Positions 25,401 to 33,542 of a stretch of 38,588 nt of DNA are shown here, piece by piece; within the stretch, counting starts at the first letter, position 1, and every line of letters begins with the position of its first letter. The position numbers were made by a program, and so were the translations under genes. The notes beneath the pieces were generated by a model that ran no database searches, had not been told where the DNA came from, and saw only the letters and a program-made list of their open reading frames with translations. Source of the stretch: Fulvivirga sp. (lineage in GTDB: Bacteria; Bacteroidota; Bacteroidia; Cytophagales; Cyclobacteriaceae). The DNA lies in contig JANQLQ010000117.1 in assembly GCA_028280565.1 (NCBI GenBank), positions 1 through 38,588 of the forward strand. Reading direction: 5' to 3'.

Positions 25401-28400
25401 GGAAAGTTCATTGACGGAAAGTAGAAGGGCATACCTGGAAGCTCTGAAGCAACTGAACTTGAACACCATGCCCATAGTGTTCACCACGAATTTTATCAAT
25501 AATGAGGCGGGCGATGGTTCGGTCAGCAGTAATGGTATAAAGAGATTCCAGGATTATCTTACCAACTACGGCGACCTTATTACAGCCATCGAGATCTCCA
25601 ACGAACCCGGGCTTTTCAATACACCCCAGGTAGGTAACCTGGCATTAACACAACTGGCGGTAGACGAGCGACCCACCTACGCCCCCCACATGAAAATAGT
25701 CGCCCCGGGATGGGCCTATTGGCCTACCAATGGTACGCCTAACGGCTGGGCACGCGATCCTAACCAGCGCAGACCCATTGAACTGCTTTGCGATTTCACC
25801 AATGGTCATAGTTACACCACTTCCGGTACACAAGGCATCGGGGGATCATTAGCGGAAACCCTTCGTGTCTATGACAGCTACACCGGGGATGGCTTCCCCA
25901 AGCCCATGGCCATGAGCGAGACCGGTGGTAACGACAACGCCTCGGATAACGATGCCTATGGAACGTCGGAAAACCGTTTTGCCGCGGTTTTTGACCGGGA
26001 AATGAGGGCTAACATCGGCTACGTGGACGATATTATGTATCACGCGGATTACAGGCCGGGCAACTTCGCTTTATTTGATTACCCGGGCGGCGTCTCCAGG
26101 ATCAATCCTTTAGATGCCGTGGCCCATCCCAATAGGAATGAGCCTCAAAACCCTCGCCTTAAAACCTACAGGCGATTGGCCCTTGCTTACGCCACCCACG
26201 GAGCGCCTTTGACGTATGAGTATGTGAATCGGGCTGAGCTGGAAGGTAAAAAAGCCTACTTCCGTGCCGTGAATACAGCCACCTTACCTAGGCTGGCTAC
26301 CGGCGCCCAATCGGACAAAGTGCTGCTCAACTTCACAAATTTTGACAATGAAATACTCACCATGAAGGTGAAAGTGGTAATGCCGGACGGTTCGCAGTAC
26401 GTAGGGGACAGGTATGGTGCAGGAAGATCCTATAAGGCTTCACACTCATGGGTAAATTATGGTCCTGGCGCAGAGAATACGATTGAGCTTACGGAAACCC
26501 TGGGTCCCGGTGAGTCGGTTCAGTACATCCTTAGCGCCCAGGAATCACAAGCACCGTCCATACCCTCACAGGTCGTAGCCACCGTCCAGGATTTCAAACG
26601 TATTGACCTGGATTGGGAACCATCTTCCGATAACCGTGCAGTAGCAGGATATAACATTTACCGCGACAATACCTTGCTGAACGTGGTGCCAGCGAGTGTG
26701 ACCTTTTTCTCAGATGTGACCGTCGATGAGAATACCACCTACGCTTACCAACTTGAGGCCTTTGACGACTCCGGGAATCATTCCGCATTGAGTGACCCAT
26801 TACTGGCTACCTCGGACACGATACCGACCACCCCGGGTGGGCCAAAATATGAAGCAGAAGATTGCATTCCCCCGGGAGTTAGTTTCCCCAGGGTAGCGAA
26901 TGATGGCAGTGCTTCAGGAGGCCAAGTGGTCATCAATAACTTCTTCGAAACAAAATGTAAGATCTTCGGTGTGGTAGCCCAACAGGAGGATTACATCATC
27001 ACCGTGCGTTACCGTTCGCCAAACGACGCTGCAAGAGACTTTCGGGTTAACGAGGAACTGAACCTGGCCAGGTTCAACACCTCCGTATCCCTGCCAAAGA
27101 CGGGCAGTGCCTTTGGAGAAGTGAAGCAGCAACTGAAGCTGGTTCCCGGCGAGAAGAACATTGTCACGATATTTACACGTTTCGGGCAAGACCAGGAAGT
27201 AACCTACGATTATTTTGTACTGGAGCCCGGCGTTTTACCGGATCCCGTCCCGGAATGGAAGACAGTGAATCATGACAATTCCGTGATCCTGTACTCGTCT
27301 AACTTCCAGCAAAACGGCACATGGCACGAGGCCAATGCAGCAGGTGAAAGCGCCACTTTTACGTTTGAAGGCACTGGCATCCGGTGGTATTCCAACGTGG
27401 TGGCTGACTTTGGAGCAGCTGCGATCATTATCGATGACGTACCTGTAGACACCGTAGATATCCCATCGGCAGCTTTTGAAGGCCCTGACAAGTTGGTCTT
27501 CGAGCTCACAGGGTTGGAGGATGGACTACACACGGTGAGAATTGTAAGCCAAAGTTCAGCAACCATTACCCTGACCAAATTACAATACCTGGGTATCGAG
27601 GACATCTTGGTGCCTCCGGGGCCGGATGTAGTAGTAGAAGACATCAAAACCATCCCTGCCAATGCACGGGGAGGTGATGCCATCAGGTTCATCGCTACAG
27701 TGAAAAATATCGGCTCACTTCCTACTCCCGCCGGTGTAGTTACCGGGGTAGCGTTCAGGATAAACGGGGGGAATGTAGGATTTTCCGATACATTCAACCA
27801 GGCCATACAGCCGGGCGAAACGGTAGAAATTGTGCAGGTAAGTCCCCCATGGACATCGCCGGTGAACAGCATAGTAGAACTGTCCGCATTCGTAGATGAT
27901 ATTAATCGCTACGGCCAGGCAGGCGTCAATGAGCAATCCAGGGGGAATAATATCCTGCGAAAAGACGTATTTTTCTCCAGCCCCGGGATAGTGTATGAAG
28001 CGGAGGATGCCTCGTTATCCGGGGTAGTAACTGGCAATACCAATACCGGTTTCTCAGGAAGTGGATACGCAGAGTTTTCTGCTGCAGGCGGTTTTGTTGA
28101 GTGGACCATTGACGTAGCTGATACAGCTGTTTACGACGTAGCCTTTAGGTACAATAACAGTGCGGATAGTTCGTCTACAGCCCAATTGGCTCTGAACGGG
28201 GTAATAGTCGCTAGCGAATTCAAATTTGATCCCACTGGCAATTCTGAATGGCTGATCAAAGACCTGCCGCTGCAATTGAATGGAGGAACCAATACGATCA
28301 GGGTCACCTCGAGTTATGCAAGTAATTTGCAAATGGACTTCCTACGCCCCTCTATTTCTGTATCGACAGATATAGTGATCAATCAACCCAGCACGGGAAG

Positions 28401-29568
28401 TATCTTTGATCAAGGTGAGGACGTGTTCATAGAAGTCACTACTTCCCGAACCGACGTTAACAGCGTATTACTGTTCTTGGACGGGGTGCCACTCAATGAA
28501 TTTACTTCGTCCCCATACCAGTTTACCTGGAGCGGGGCTAGTGCAGGTACCTACGTGCTCACAGCCCAGGCCACTACTAGCACAGGACTCGTGCTACAGG
28601 CAGAAGCTGTATTGGTAACCATCGCTGCCGGCAGTCCTGACCTGGTGATCACGGATATTCGTTGGGAACAAAATTATGTTGTCATAGGAGACTCCCTGCG
28701 GCTCAAGGCCATCGTTACGAACCAGGGCGTGGCAAAAAGCCCCGAGGAGACTATTTTATCGGTCAAGTTTAACGCCAACCAGCAATTGGTTACCTGGAGT
28801 AACCGGTTTACAGCGGGGATACTACCCGGGGAATCCGTGGAGATAGTTGCAACTTCTGGTGCGCAAGGAATTCCTACCTGGCCAGTTATTGGTTCGGGAG
28901 AGCTAGCAATAGAAGCTGTGGCTGATGAAGAGGACAGGATATTTGAATTGGATGAAACCAACAATGTCTTCTCCAAAACGCTCTTTGTTTTTGATTCCCT
29001 ACCGGATGTTCAGTCACTGAACCTTACGTCCATGTGTAGCCAGGATCCCACGGTGAGCAGGAGATGGAGGATCAGGAATCCGAACAGCTTCCCGGTATCC
29101 GTGACCTGGGACGTAGTGGGCACCTCTCAAAATGGCAGTGTGGAGGCTCCTCCCGGGGATTCTTTCTTTAATACCGTCACCGTAGGAGGTCCTAACACTA
29201 CCAAAATTTACTGGTACGACGAGCAGGATCAGCTACGTTCAAAAGTGAAGGCTTCAGGCGGTGCACAGTGCAGTGGTAGTAGCAGGAAAGGAGATCTTAA
29301 GGATGCAATGACCGGGGCGTCGGGCCTCATTTACCCCAACCCGGCTTCCAACTCATTCTCCCTGGCCTACCCGGTAGAGCAAAACGGCAACGTCCATATC
29401 GTGATCACCGATACGCGGTCAAAACGGGTTTATGAGCAGGACATCCGTACGGAAGAAAAAACGGTAATGCTGGAGGTGGATGTGCGGCATCTTGTGCCGG
29501 GACTTTACCTGTTACGCATTTCGGAGGGGGATAAGACAATCACGCATAAAATTTTGATTGACAGGTAG
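22447..29568 (+). CDS. Giant T9SS-secreted multidomain glycan-active protein (DNRLRE, CBM-like, GH-A-like barrel)
   Basis: The protein has 2373 residues. After a signal peptide (1-31), two FN3 folds (33-286 and 289-543) each contain an inserted DNRLRE/CBM96-like module (about 77-235 and 333-491). Then come a malectin/CBM-like domain (549-680), an Ig-like domain (683-765) and a beta-sandwich (770-930). A TIM-barrel catalytic region (about 932-1360) resembles clan GH-A enzymes, with candidate acid/base Glu1053 (EISNEPG) and nucleophile Glu1158 (MSETGG). The C-terminal half has FN3 (1367-1455), a second malectin-like domain (1467-1595), another sandwich (1597-1718), CARDB (1722-1845), CBM6/35-like (1847-1972), Ig-like (1976-2060), CARDB (2063-2185) and a T9SS type A sorting domain (LIYPNPASNSF, 2295-2373). 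It is probably a cell-surface or secreted endo-acting glycosidase of unassigned family. Domain borders are approximate. Confidence 0.8.
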   Translation: MKNIYHGCRALIVSCLILTLIQAGSLPGYAQAPTAPAGLSTTDIGETTVDLVWNAATDDVGVTDYEAVELGIVASVLPQADAFVRGGNNANDNYGQDELLTVKKDGNLTFTRRTFMKFDVSTIPASFEKAILRLHVIGSGVDLHDMHLVPSNSWTENGIKWNNQPPVDSEILATWTTPGVGNVIDVDLTGLVKSELAGDQLFSIRISSRGPRFINYVSKESSDVALRPALLLFDQTSVLGTSAGDTTLTVMNLTPGQSYDLGVRALDGDGNRSAMSNLLSVTTNVPVEEPSAPANLTTTSVAQTTADLVWNTSTDNVAVTGYEAIQLSPADSVLPVADAFVRGGNSANINYGQDVQLTVKKEGNLSFTRRTYMKFDVSSLPTSFGKAILRLHVIGSGVDQHDLRLVATNSWTENGIKWNNQPTANSEVLATWTTPGVDNIIEVDLTDLVRNEMATDQLFSIQIRSQGPRFINYVSKESSDVELRPYLILLNEAQVLGTTPGDTTLTVTNLNPGQVYKNIAVRALDGDGNKSEFSNLVQFITVPDQAPGPLIEAESLVEATSEFPKIFNNANASGGQVVANNFTTTFVDLPEIYGFDDGTFVLRIGYRNTVDQQKSLVVNGDKQLITLPNSNNQFSATQFLLRLNVGTFNTVRLLTDFGDGEGGDYDFFVLEQATDEIPDGPLVDDTNDTFGWSLAANYPEIASYEYSLDRGESWQDVTANPQPVGDSIYAVGQVQVRVKADPLVDRPAGFPVLSDKAYSINVSTPPVVPGTLIWRLGIDDQSAGELTAEYGTVDVDSLTVPADWETRSDWSIVRKGLKLDQNGTLVLSYSLSEVPGFGAEFRFRVLDAHRVIPQLNVFSNETLAGLIQIAGLQGSNVSLKYKETYRLYIPKELLQVGENTLRLSLDNGLFANDQGDAFHRFEWDYLALEALGAPANEPIHGRYITLGNDFRANDQNIKARTAFLLSKWSGIAYSGNWMRVGITIEESSLTESRRAYLEALKQLNLNTMPIVFTTNFINNEAGDGSVSSNGIKRFQDYLTNYGDLITAIEISNEPGLFNTPQVGNLALTQLAVDERPTYAPHMKIVAPGWAYWPTNGTPNGWARDPNQRRPIELLCDFTNGHSYTTSGTQGIGGSLAETLRVYDSYTGDGFPKPMAMSETGGNDNASDNDAYGTSENRFAAVFDREMRANIGYVDDIMYHADYRPGNFALFDYPGGVSRINPLDAVAHPNRNEPQNPRLKTYRRLALAYATHGAPLTYEYVNRAELEGKKAYFRAVNTATLPRLATGAQSDKVLLNFTNFDNEILTMKVKVVMPDGSQYVGDRYGAGRSYKASHSWVNYGPGAENTIELTETLGPGESVQYILSAQESQAPSIPSQVVATVQDFKRIDLDWEPSSDNRAVAGYNIYRDNTLLNVVPASVTFFSDVTVDENTTYAYQLEAFDDSGNHSALSDPLLATSDTIPTTPGGPKYEAEDCIPPGVSFPRVANDGSASGGQVVINNFFETKCKIFGVVAQQEDYIITVRYRSPNDAARDFRVNEELNLARFNTSVSLPKTGSAFGEVKQQLKLVPGEKNIVTIFTRFGQDQEVTYDYFVLEPGVLPDPVPEWKTVNHDNSVILYSSNFQQNGTWHEANAAGESATFTFEGTGIRWYSNVVADFGAAAIIIDDVPVDTVDIPSAAFEGPDKLVFELTGLEDGLHTVRIVSQSSATITLTKLQYLGIEDILVPPGPDVVVEDIKTIPANARGGDAIRFIATVKNIGSLPTPAGVVTGVAFRINGGNVGFSDTFNQAIQPGETVEIVQVSPPWTSPVNSIVELSAFVDDINRYGQAGVNEQSRGNNILRKDVFFSSPGIVYEAEDASLSGVVTGNTNTGFSGSGYAEFSAAGGFVEWTIDVADTAVYDVAFRYNNSADSSSTAQLALNGVIVASEFKFDPTGNSEWLIKDLPLQLNGGTNTIRVTSSYASNLQMDFLRPSISVSTDIVINQPSTGSIFDQGEDVFIEVTTSRTDVNSVLLFLDGVPLNEFTSSPYQFTWSGASAGTYVLTAQATTSTGLVLQAEAVLVTIAAGSPDLVITDIRWEQNYVVIGDSLRLKAIVTNQGVAKSPEETILSVKFNANQQLVTWSNRFTAGILPGESVEIVATSGAQGIPTWPVIGSGELAIEAVADEEDRIFELDETNNVFSKTLFVFDSLPDVQSLNLTSMCSQDPTVSRRWRIRNPNSFPVSVTWDVVGTSQNGSVEAPPGDSFFNTVTVGGPNTTKIYWYDEQDQLRSKVKASGGAQCSGSSRKGDLKDAMTGASGLIYPNPASNSFSLAYPVEQNGNVHIVITDTRSKRVYEQDIRTEEKTVMLEVDVRHLVPGLYLLRISEGDKTITHKILIDR
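22541..23310 (+). repeat. Intragenic tandem repeat, unit 1 (FN3 with inserted DNRLRE)
   Basis: A unit of about 770 bases is repeated directly at 23311-24069. The translations align end to end, and near the end of the module (around 23078 and 23848) a run of about 35 bases is identical in both. This points to a fairly recent in-gene duplication. Confidence 0.8.
23311..24069 (+). repeat. Intragenic tandem repeat, unit 2 (FN3 with inserted DNRLRE)
   Basis: This is the second unit of the in-gene duplication; see 22541-23310. Both units carry the order half-FN3, DNRLRE, half-FN3, so the nesting existed before the duplication. Confidence 0.8.
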
Positions 29569-29623
29569 TTAATCTTGCATTGTCAAGTTCTTGTAAGCAT
29601 ATACATTTTATCAAAACTTGAGA

Positions 29624-29732
29624 GAAAATATGAAATCAGGGATAGGAAATATAAAAAATGGGAGTCCATTGAATTTAATTCCGGCCAGGTTTTATGGACG
29701 CCAACATTTTCCGATTTCTGATTTCATATTTC
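29624..29732. repeat. Large imperfect palindrome, family C
   Basis: The arms GAAAATATGAAATCAG (29624-29639) and CTGATTTCATATTTC (29718-29732) are complementary apart from one base. A nested pair, GGAGTCCAT near 29663 and ATGGACGCC near 29695, continues the palindrome inward. The whole of about 109 bases fills the gap between the two T9SS enzyme genes. It looks like another non-autonomous dispersed repeat and could fold into a long hairpin in mRNA. Confidence 0.55.
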
Positions 29733-29754
29733 TGATTTAAAAAACCCATATCCT

Positions 29755-31803
29755 ATGAAAACCAACAAAAACAAATGGACAACAGCAATAATAATGACAG
29801 CACTATTCCTGTCATCGCATTGCCTTTTTGCACAGGTTACCCCTAAGAAAACCGATGACTTTATCGGGTCGATGGGGATCAACATCAAACTGGACCGTGA
29901 CCGGTATAAGAATAACGATGGCTTCAATACGCGGGTAAAACCAGCCATCCGGGACCTGGGTATTCGTCATGTCAGGAGCTCTCACTTCGGGCATTCCACC
30001 TATGGCCCGCAAAACCGCCAGCTTTGGGAAAATTACGGTACCCGGGCGCTCTACGTCACCGGCTCCTATGAAGGCGGTCTCACGCCACAGGGTGTTCGCT
30101 GGCATAGCAGCCAGGCCGCGGATTACATCTATGCCGTAGAAGGGCAGAATGAGCCGGACATCTTCCTGGTGGAAGGTTTTGGATGGACATTCCAACAGTA
30201 CACAGACAGGAATGGGAATTTCCTGGTCAATACCAGCGCTAACTACCGTGCCAGCAGGGCATGGCATGAAGATATGGTCTACTACCTGGAGAATGACCCG
30301 GCTACGAGAAACCTGAAGATCGCCACTACTCCAATGGCTTTTGGGAACAACGTTTCAAAAATTGTCCCCATCACCCATGACCTGGAATCGTTCCATCACT
30401 ACAGCCATAGGGACCCCATTACAACCAACCTGGACAATACGATCAATCAAACTCACGGGTATGCCCAGGGAGGGACACCCAAGCCCTTGATCTTATCGGA
30501 ATTCGGATGGAGAACCAGTGGCTCCAATAATGTGACGGAAAAAACACAGGCCAAAAACATCCTTACCGCTTTCTGTGAATATTTTAACCGTGGCATCAAG
30601 GTGTCTTATATTCATGAGCTGATCGATAACAATTGGGGCCTGCTGAAATCCGGGGGTGTGCGCAAACCGTCTTTCAATGCCTTGAAAAACATTATATCTC
30701 TTTTAGGAGAGGCTACCTTTGATAAAACCAACAAACAATGGATCTATCCGAATTTTACCCCAAGGAGCCTTGACTTGCAAATTTCCGGGGCCAACAGCTC
30801 GACAAATCATATGCTGTTACAAAAGAGTAATGGCACGTATTTCCTGCTGCTTTGGAGAAATATTGACCGAAGTAATGATAACGGAACCGATAAAAACAAT
30901 GGGAATGACGGGGTAACGGTCACCGTAAACGGGAACCTGTCCGCAGCGTCAGAATTCAGGTTCAATTCAAGCTTTGACCTGGTCGAAAGCCAACTGTCGA
31001 TAAATAATGGCTCGGTCAATGTAAACGTCCCGGATAACGTCGTCATTGTCCGGCTCAATGTGCCGATCACCTCGGGCTATCGCAAAATAGAAAATAAGTC
31101 GAACAGGAAGGTGATCAAAATAGACGTCAGTGGCGGCAACGGATCGGCGGTGCTTCAACATGACTGGAGAGACTGGGACAGCCAGGAATGGAAGTTTATT
31201 TCCATAGGTGGCGGATTCTATAAAATAGAAAACAAGCAAAGCGGCAGGGTACTACAAGCCAATGACAGCAATGCAGATGGCGTAGCCATCACCCAGCGCA
31301 ACTGGAACAACTGGAATCCACAAAAATGGAAGATCATCCATGTGGGAAACGGATATTACCAAATCGTCAATAGGGCGAACGGCAAATGCGTCCGGGCAAA
31401 CTTAGACGGTGGAAATAACGCGCCCGTCCTGCAGCATGGCTGCCAAAACTGGGACTCTCAAAAGTGGAAGCTGGCCAGTTTGTCCCCTGCTAACACACGC
31501 GAGGGATCAAAAGATGATAGCAATTCCCTCCAGCATGAAACGAAGCTGTCCGAAGAGTGGCAGATCTATCCGAACCCGGCGTCTACCCGCCTTTGGGTCG
31601 TCCACCCACAGGGAGTTGAAGGACGAGCTATGATCCGGGTGATGGACCTGTCGGGCAAAGAATTGTTCTATTCCGGGTATCGGTTGGAGCAAGGCCAGGA
31701 TGAGTGGGAAGTAAATATTTCATCCCTACCCCCAGGGGCTTACCTGCTGAGCCTGGAAACCCCCGGGGAAACTAAAATGAAACGATTTATGATCACAAAA
31801 TAG
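29755..31803 (+). CDS. T9SS-secreted glycoside hydrolase-like protein with ricin-type lectin domain
   Basis: This protein of 682 residues has a signal peptide ending near LFAQ (about 27). Residues 35-325 form a TIM-barrel-like region with candidate acid/base Glu133 in VEGQNEPD and nucleophile Glu249 in LILSEFGWR, the clan GH-A pattern. A beta-sandwich-like stretch follows. A ricin-type beta-trefoil (about 438-573) has three repeats carrying YRKIENKSNRK, FYKIENKQSGR and YYQIVNRANGK, each closed by a Q-x-W-like WDSQxWK or WNPQKWK. The T9SS sorting domain (about 600-682) begins EEWQIYPNPAS. The lectin should hold the enzyme on a galactose- or xylose-type glycan. The CAZy family cannot be named from reading alone. 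It belongs to the same locus as the giant protein and follows it by 186 bases that contain a palindrome. Confidence 0.75.
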   Translation: MKTNKNKWTTAIIMTALFLSSHCLFAQVTPKKTDDFIGSMGINIKLDRDRYKNNDGFNTRVKPAIRDLGIRHVRSSHFGHSTYGPQNRQLWENYGTRALYVTGSYEGGLTPQGVRWHSSQAADYIYAVEGQNEPDIFLVEGFGWTFQQYTDRNGNFLVNTSANYRASRAWHEDMVYYLENDPATRNLKIATTPMAFGNNVSKIVPITHDLESFHHYSHRDPITTNLDNTINQTHGYAQGGTPKPLILSEFGWRTSGSNNVTEKTQAKNILTAFCEYFNRGIKVSYIHELIDNNWGLLKSGGVRKPSFNALKNIISLLGEATFDKTNKQWIYPNFTPRSLDLQISGANSSTNHMLLQKSNGTYFLLLWRNIDRSNDNGTDKNNGNDGVTVTVNGNLSAASEFRFNSSFDLVESQLSINNGSVNVNVPDNVVIVRLNVPITSGYRKIENKSNRKVIKIDVSGGNGSAVLQHDWRDWDSQEWKFISIGGGFYKIENKQSGRVLQANDSNADGVAITQRNWNNWNPQKWKIIHVGNGYYQIVNRANGKCVRANLDGGNNAPVLQHGCQNWDSQKWKLASLSPANTREGSKDDSNSLQHETKLSEEWQIYPNPASTRLWVVHPQGVEGRAMIRVMDLSGKELFYSGYRLEQGQDEWEVNISSLPPGAYLLSLETPGETKMKRFMITK

Positions 31804-31822
31804 ATTGGACCAGGACCCAGTT

Positions 31823-31858
31823 AGGACACTGCCGGTGTTGATGCCCCGGCAGCGTCCT
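31823..31858 (+). terminator. Hairpin after the ricin-domain enzyme gene
   Basis: AGGACACTGCCGG (31823-31835) pairs with CCGGCAGCGTCCT (31846-31858) with one mismatch and a ten-base loop. It begins 20 bases after the stop codon. It probably separates the transcript of the first half of the locus from the sulfatase-GH92 block. Confidence 0.6.
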
Positions 31859-31919
31859 TACATAAGAAAGTACTTAAAATGAAACTACACTATCCAACAA
31901 CGAAAATAATCTCTTGTGT

Positions 31920-32075
31920 CGTCATTCCTGTCCGCCGGCGGGGTGAATATGTGCGTGAACAGGAATCTGCTAACTCGCCAAACGTGACCTGGAAAGTGTG
32001 CTCGTTTTCGTTTTCTGACAAAGCAGATTCCTGCTCTCGCGCTAACTCCACCCTGCAAAGCTGGCAGGAATGACG
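31920..32075. repeat. Dispersed palindromic repeat, family A, copy 2
   Basis: Outer arms CGTCATTCCTG (31920-31930) and CAGGAATGACG (32065-32075) and inner arms AGGAATCTGC (31961-31970) and GCAGATTCCT (32023-32032) match the copy at 91-250 in order and spacing (156 against 160 bases). The loops differ, so only the pairing arms are conserved. It lies in the gap before the sulfatase gene. Confidence 0.8.
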
Positions 32076-32135
32076 GCACAATTGTGTGTGCAGGGTGATG
32101 GAAATAACTGGATATTAACCATGAAATAAACTTAA

Positions 32136-33542
32136 ATGATTACATTAAAAAATACGGTTTTGTGGGTGGTGACGCTCATTGCTTTGAATACAGTCATGGT
32201 CCGGGGGCAGGATCAAAGTGCTCCCCCCAATATCATACTGATCGTGGCGGATGATATGGGCTATGGCGACCTGTCTTGCTACGGCCAACAAGCGTGGAGT
32301 ACCCCCAGGATCGACGAGTTAGCCTCCCAGGGCGCGCGTTTCACAGATTTTTACGTGCCCACACCCTATTGCGCTCCCTCCCGAGCTACCTTGCTGACCG
32401 GTAAATACCCGTTCAATCATGGGCTCATGGACAACCCGGCACCGGATGCTACCACATACCTGGATACCATAGGCCTTTCATTGAACGAAACACTCATCAG
32501 CCAGCTTCTGAAAGAAAAGGGGTACGCCACTACATGCATTGGCAAATGGCATCTCGGGCATCAAACTCAATTCCTGCCTACCCAACGCGGTTTTGATAGC
32601 TACTACGGCATCCCATACTCCAATGATATGCGCCCGGTCCATGTCCTGCAGGATGAAGAGGTGGTAGAATACCCGGTGGTGCAATCCACACTAACAAAAC
32701 GATATACGGAAAAGGCATTAGACTTTATCGAACAACAAAAAGATCAGCCCTTTTTCCTGTATTTACCTCATGCCATGCCCCACAAACCCTTGGCCCCTTC
32801 CACTAAATTTTATACTCCTAATACCAAAGAAGACCTGTATGCCGATGTGACCCGGGAGCTGGATGCCTCCGTGGGTATGATCATGGATAAAGTGAAGGCA
32901 TTGGACCTGGAAGAAAACACCTTAGTCATTTTTATGTCGGATAACGGCCCGTGGTTCGGGGGCAGTACGGCAGGTCTCCGGGGGATGAAAGCACTCACCT
33001 GGGAAGGCGGATTGCGTGTGCCCTTTATGATCCGTTGGCCCGGTAAAATTCCATCGGGACAGGTGATCAAGGAACCCATGGCATCCATTGATATCGTCCC
33101 TACACTTTTGAAAGTGGCTGGTGTAAACGTACCCGGTCAAGCCCAATGGGATGGTCACGACATGATGCCGGTGCTCACCCAATCTGCCAAAACACCCCAT
33201 GAGGCCTTATACGGTATGTTCCATCATGAAGTATACGTGGTCAGGCGCGGACCGTGGAAGCTACACCTTAAAACACAAACCCATACCCCGGATTATATGG
33301 ATGAAAACTGGGTAGACCCAAGAGGCCCGGACGGGGTCACGATCCTGGGGCCCTGTGCACAGCCTCTTTCGGATCAGTTTCCGGGCTTACTTACCGGGGA
33401 CAGCCCCCAAAGTAACATGCTTTTTAACCTCGAAACTGACCCCGGGGAGCAACGCAACGTGGCAGATGAACACCCCAAGGTAGTCCGAAAGCTTACAAAA
33501 ATGTATAACGAAATCATGTCTCGCGTTGATGCAAAACAATAA
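32136..33542 (+). CDS. S1-family (formylglycine-dependent) sulfatase
   Basis: This 468-residue protein has a signal peptide ending near VRGQ (about 25). The catalytic motif YCAPSRATLLTGKYP places the residue converted to formylglycine at Cys79 (C-x-P-S-R), so activation requires an anaerobic-type or FGE maturase encoded elsewhere. Metal-binding residues are visible in IVADDMGYGD (Asp39, Asp40) and SDNGPW. Supporting S1 motifs are CIGKWHLG, PHAMPHKP and GGLRVPFMIRWPG. It removes sulfate esters from a polysaccharide so that glycosidases can proceed. The stop overlaps the GH92 start by 14 bases, which suggests coupled synthesis of sulfatase and mannosidase. The S1 subfamily and the sulfated position cannot be read directly. 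Confidence 0.93.
   Translation: MITLKNTVLWVVTLIALNTVMVRGQDQSAPPNIILIVADDMGYGDLSCYGQQAWSTPRIDELASQGARFTDFYVPTPYCAPSRATLLTGKYPFNHGLMDNPAPDATTYLDTIGLSLNETLISQLLKEKGYATTCIGKWHLGHQTQFLPTQRGFDSYYGIPYSNDMRPVHVLQDEEVVEYPVVQSTLTKRYTEKALDFIEQQKDQPFFLYLPHAMPHKPLAPSTKFYTPNTKEDLYADVTRELDASVGMIMDKVKALDLEENTLVIFMSDNGPWFGGSTAGLRGMKALTWEGGLRVPFMIRWPGKIPSGQVIKEPMASIDIVPTLLKVAGVNVPGQAQWDGHDMMPVLTQSAKTPHEALYGMFHHEVYVVRRGPWKLHLKTQTHTPDYMDENWVDPRGPDGVTILGPCAQPLSDQFPGLLTGDSPQSNMLFNLETDPGEQRNVADEHPKVVRKLTKMYNEIMSRVDAKQ

Noticed and set aside
27270-27872. Minus-strand open frame of 200 codons inside the giant gene
   Set aside because: It is antisense to well-defined sandwich and CARDB domains and its composition is serine/threonine/proline-rich, typical of a shadow frame.
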